The notes under the pieces were generated by a model. It saw only the letters and a list, made by a program, of their open reading frames with translations. It was not told the origin of the DNA and did not search any database. 64,000 nucleotides of DNA from Streptomyces sp. NRRL F-6676 (GTDB lineage: Bacteria; Actinomycetota; Actinomycetes; Streptomycetales; Streptomycetaceae): NCBI RefSeq assembly GCF_000725625.1, contig NZ_JOHS01000006.1:190718-254717 (forward strand). Reading direction: 5' to 3'. Shown here in pieces: positions 62,335 through 64,000 of this stretch. Position 1 is the stretch's first letter. Each line of letters opens with the position of its first letter. The position numbers and the translations under genes are program-made.

Positions 62335-63951
62335 TTACGGGGAGGGGCTCGGGGAGCGGGAACCGGGGTTCGTCGGGGTGCGAGAGCCGGAGGACGACGG
62401 GGTCGGCGAGGTCGGGGACGGGGTGGCGCCGGGCTGGTTCTCGTCGACCAGGTGGCGGGCCACCTCCGCGGTCGTCCGGCCCAGCCCGCCCAGCTTGATC
62501 TCGTCCCACGCCTGGAGCCGCCGGCTGTCCCGGTCGAAGTAGAGGACCGACGCCTCGATCGGGTCCGGGTACTTCCCCTCCACCGCGCGCAGCCCGCTGC
62601 CGCCCGTCGAGCCCTCGATGCGCAGCCGCGTGCCGTACTTCATGACCTCCATGCCCTCGTGGTGCAGATGTCCCGACAGGACCAGCGGCACGTCCCCGTC
62701 CGTCTCCCGCGCCGCCGACGGCTCGTGCGCGAGCGCCACGTCCACGGGCGTGCCGGCGTTCCGCTGGTCGCGCAGTGCCGAGGCGAGGCGGGCGCCCGCC
62801 AGCTCCTCCGCCCGGTCGCCGCGCTCGGCCGTACGGTCCGGGGTGTACTGCGGGTCCCCGATCCCCGCGAACCGCAGTCCCGCGACGGTGACCGCCCGGC
62901 CGTCGTCCAGGACGCGCACGTTCTTCATCTTCTTCAGGTAGTCCTGCGTGGTCGTCGAGTCGTGGTTGCCCCGCACCCATACGTACGGGGCGCCCAGGTC
63001 CGCCACCGGGTCCAGGAAGCCGTTCTCCGCGGCCGTGCCGTGGTCCATCGTGTCGCCCGAGTCGACGATCACGTTGATGTCGTACTGCTTCACCAGCGAG
63101 GCGATGATCTTCCAGCTCGCCGGGTTGAGGTGGATGTCCGAGACGTGCAGCACCCGGATCGTGCTCGGGTCCGGCTGGTACGCCGGGAGCGTCGATGTGA
63201 CGTCGTACAGCTTCGTCACGTTCGTCACCAGGCGGGCCAGCTCCTTCTGGTAGACGTCGAACTCCGTGACGATGCTGCGCGCGCTGCCGACCAGGGACGG
63301 GGCGGAGGAGAGCAGACCGGAGAACTTCGGCTCCAGTACCGCCTTGGGGTTCCAGGTCGCGTACGCGCTCGTGCCGCAGGCGGCGAGGAGCGCGAGGGCG
63401 AGGCCGCCGGCCGCGAGGGCGCGGCGCGGGCGGCGGTAGACGACGAGGCCGAGGGCGGTGGCGCCGGAGACGACCGCCACGCAGGAGCGGACGGCGAGGT
63501 CCAGCGTGTCGTCGGCGACGTCCTGCGCGACCTCGTCCTGGAGGCCGGAGAGCCGCTCGGGGTGGTCCACGAGGGCCTGAGCGCGGGTCTCGTCCAGCTG
63601 GTCGACGTTCACGTCCAGGCGGACGGGGGCCTTGTGGGTGTCCAGCTCCAGCGCGCCGAGCGGCGAGACGTTGATCTTCGTGCCGCCGGTGAGGGAGGGG
63701 CGCAGCGCCATCGTGGTGTTCATGGGGCCCACGGGGGCGCGGACGTTGCCGACGACGAGGAGGCCGAGCCAGGCGCCGAGGAGGACCACGGCGGCGAGGG
63801 TGAGGGAGCGGAGCCAGGGGTTGGGGTGGGGGGTGAGGCCGAGGGTGGCGGTGGGGTGTCCGGGGCTGGGGGTGCCTGTGCGGGTGCGGCGTGTGGTCCT
63901 TCGGAGGCGGGCGGTTGCGTGCAGGACTGCGGCGGGGACGCGGCGGGCCAT
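62335..63951 (-). CDS. Membrane-anchored metallophosphoesterase
   Basis: A 538-residue protein. A transmembrane helix at about residues 48-68 is followed by an extracytoplasmic segment with PLGALELDTHKAPVRLDVNVD and a second pair of helices near 160-200. The calcineurin-like phosphoesterase domain then starts near residue 265: metal-binding motifs VSDIHLN, SGDTMDHG, RGNHDS and SGHLHHEG are all present, so it should be active. It ends in a Ser/Pro/Thr-rich tail (PSPTSPTPSSSGSRTPTNPG). The substrate is unknown. The promoter region lies at the window edge. Confidence 0.9.
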   Translation of the reverse strand: MARRVPAAVLHATARLRRTTRRTRTGTPSPGHPTATLGLTPHPNPWLRSLTLAAVVLLGAWLGLLVVGNVRAPVGPMNTTMALRPSLTGGTKINVSPLGALELDTHKAPVRLDVNVDQLDETRAQALVDHPERLSGLQDEVAQDVADDTLDLAVRSCVAVVSGATALGLVVYRRPRRALAAGGLALALLAACGTSAYATWNPKAVLEPKFSGLLSSAPSLVGSARSIVTEFDVYQKELARLVTNVTKLYDVTSTLPAYQPDPSTIRVLHVSDIHLNPASWKIIASLVKQYDINVIVDSGDTMDHGTAAENGFLDPVADLGAPYVWVRGNHDSTTTQDYLKKMKNVRVLDDGRAVTVAGLRFAGIGDPQYTPDRTAERGDRAEELAGARLASALRDQRNAGTPVDVALAHEPSAARETDGDVPLVLSGHLHHEGMEVMKYGTRLRIEGSTGGSGLRAVEGKYPDPIEASVLYFDRDSRRLQAWDEIKLGGLGRTTAEVARHLVDENQPGATPSPTSPTPSSSGSRTPTNPGSRSPSPSP

Positions 63952-64000
63952 TGGTCCCGTATGCCCAAATGGGGGGTCGGATATGCGGAGGTGTGAGGGG

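Overview
The window is high-GC (about 70-73%) actinobacterial chromosome, almost certainly Streptomyces. The evidence is strong GC bias at third codon positions, frequent GTG starts, bldC, an Lsr2-like protein, paired SigF-type sigma factors, the ffs-dnaX pair, and perfect copies of the 14-bp Streptomyces parS palindrome. The gene order (upp, dnaX, purD, purC, purSQL, purF, purM, vdh, bldC, hrpA) matches what I recall of the SCO4024-SCO4092 part of S. coelicolor, which lies near oriC. I could not run a comparison.

Layout. 1-2.9 kb: a TetR regulator, a PPOX/F420 flavoprotein, a STAS protein and a GAF-ANTAR regulator. 3.1-7.3 kb: a MarR regulator, a DHA2 exporter carrying three Ig-like modules, and a YceI protein carrying one more of the same module. 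7.5-9.9 kb: a small membrane protein and two SigF/SigB-type sigma genes; the first (sigN-like) loses its 3' end in an improbable poly-G/poly-C block. 10-13.7 kb: tRNA-Ser, tadA with its partner, upp and a LytR_C protein. 13.8-19.5 kb: a VapB-like small protein, a HhH-GPD repair protein, an MFS transporter, a CopC-CopD copper protein and a DUF72 protein whose 3' end carries a triple parS cluster. 19.6-25.7 kb: a two-component system divergent from an FtsX-type ABC exporter. 25.8-28.4 kb: a RidA-like gene and an HxlR remnant, both damaged, then a DUF4232 lipoprotein and an SDR. 28.6-38.4 kb: tRNA-Ser, SRP RNA, dnaX, purD, a peptidase-like membrane protein, a DMFase-like protein, purC and tRNA-Gly. 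38.5-42.6 kb: one operon for an ABC-2 exporter and its sensor/regulator pair. 42.7-51.5 kb: two tRNA-Gly genes, the Lsr2-like gene, purS-purQ-purL, a mycothiol-type enzyme, purF and purM. 51.5-64 kb: DUF3073, valine dehydrogenase, bldC, DUF6274, tRNA-Asp, hrpA, a His-rich-repeat membrane protein, tRNA-Phe/Asp/Glu and a membrane metallophosphoesterase.

How the genes work together. Seven purine genes (purD, purC, purS, purQ, purL, purF, purM) supply most of the route from PRPP to IMP, and upp salvages uracil. dnaX, SRP RNA, tadA, hrpA and eight intact tRNAs are information-processing functions. BldC, SigF, the SigN-like factor, the Lsr2-like protein and GAF-ANTAR proteins belong to developmental or global regulation. 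Two exporter-plus-two-component cassettes and the MarR/MFS/YceI cluster are the environment-responsive parts.

There are no insertion sequences, phage genes or CRISPR arrays. The most unusual features are the Ig-like modules shared by the exporter and YceI, a tandem duplication containing a tRNA-Asp fossil interrupted by a dispersed repeat, the parS cluster inside a gene end, a low-GC patch with repeated ATTGGC/GCCAAT half-sites between the Lsr2-like gene and purS, and two places where the sequence itself looks damaged.
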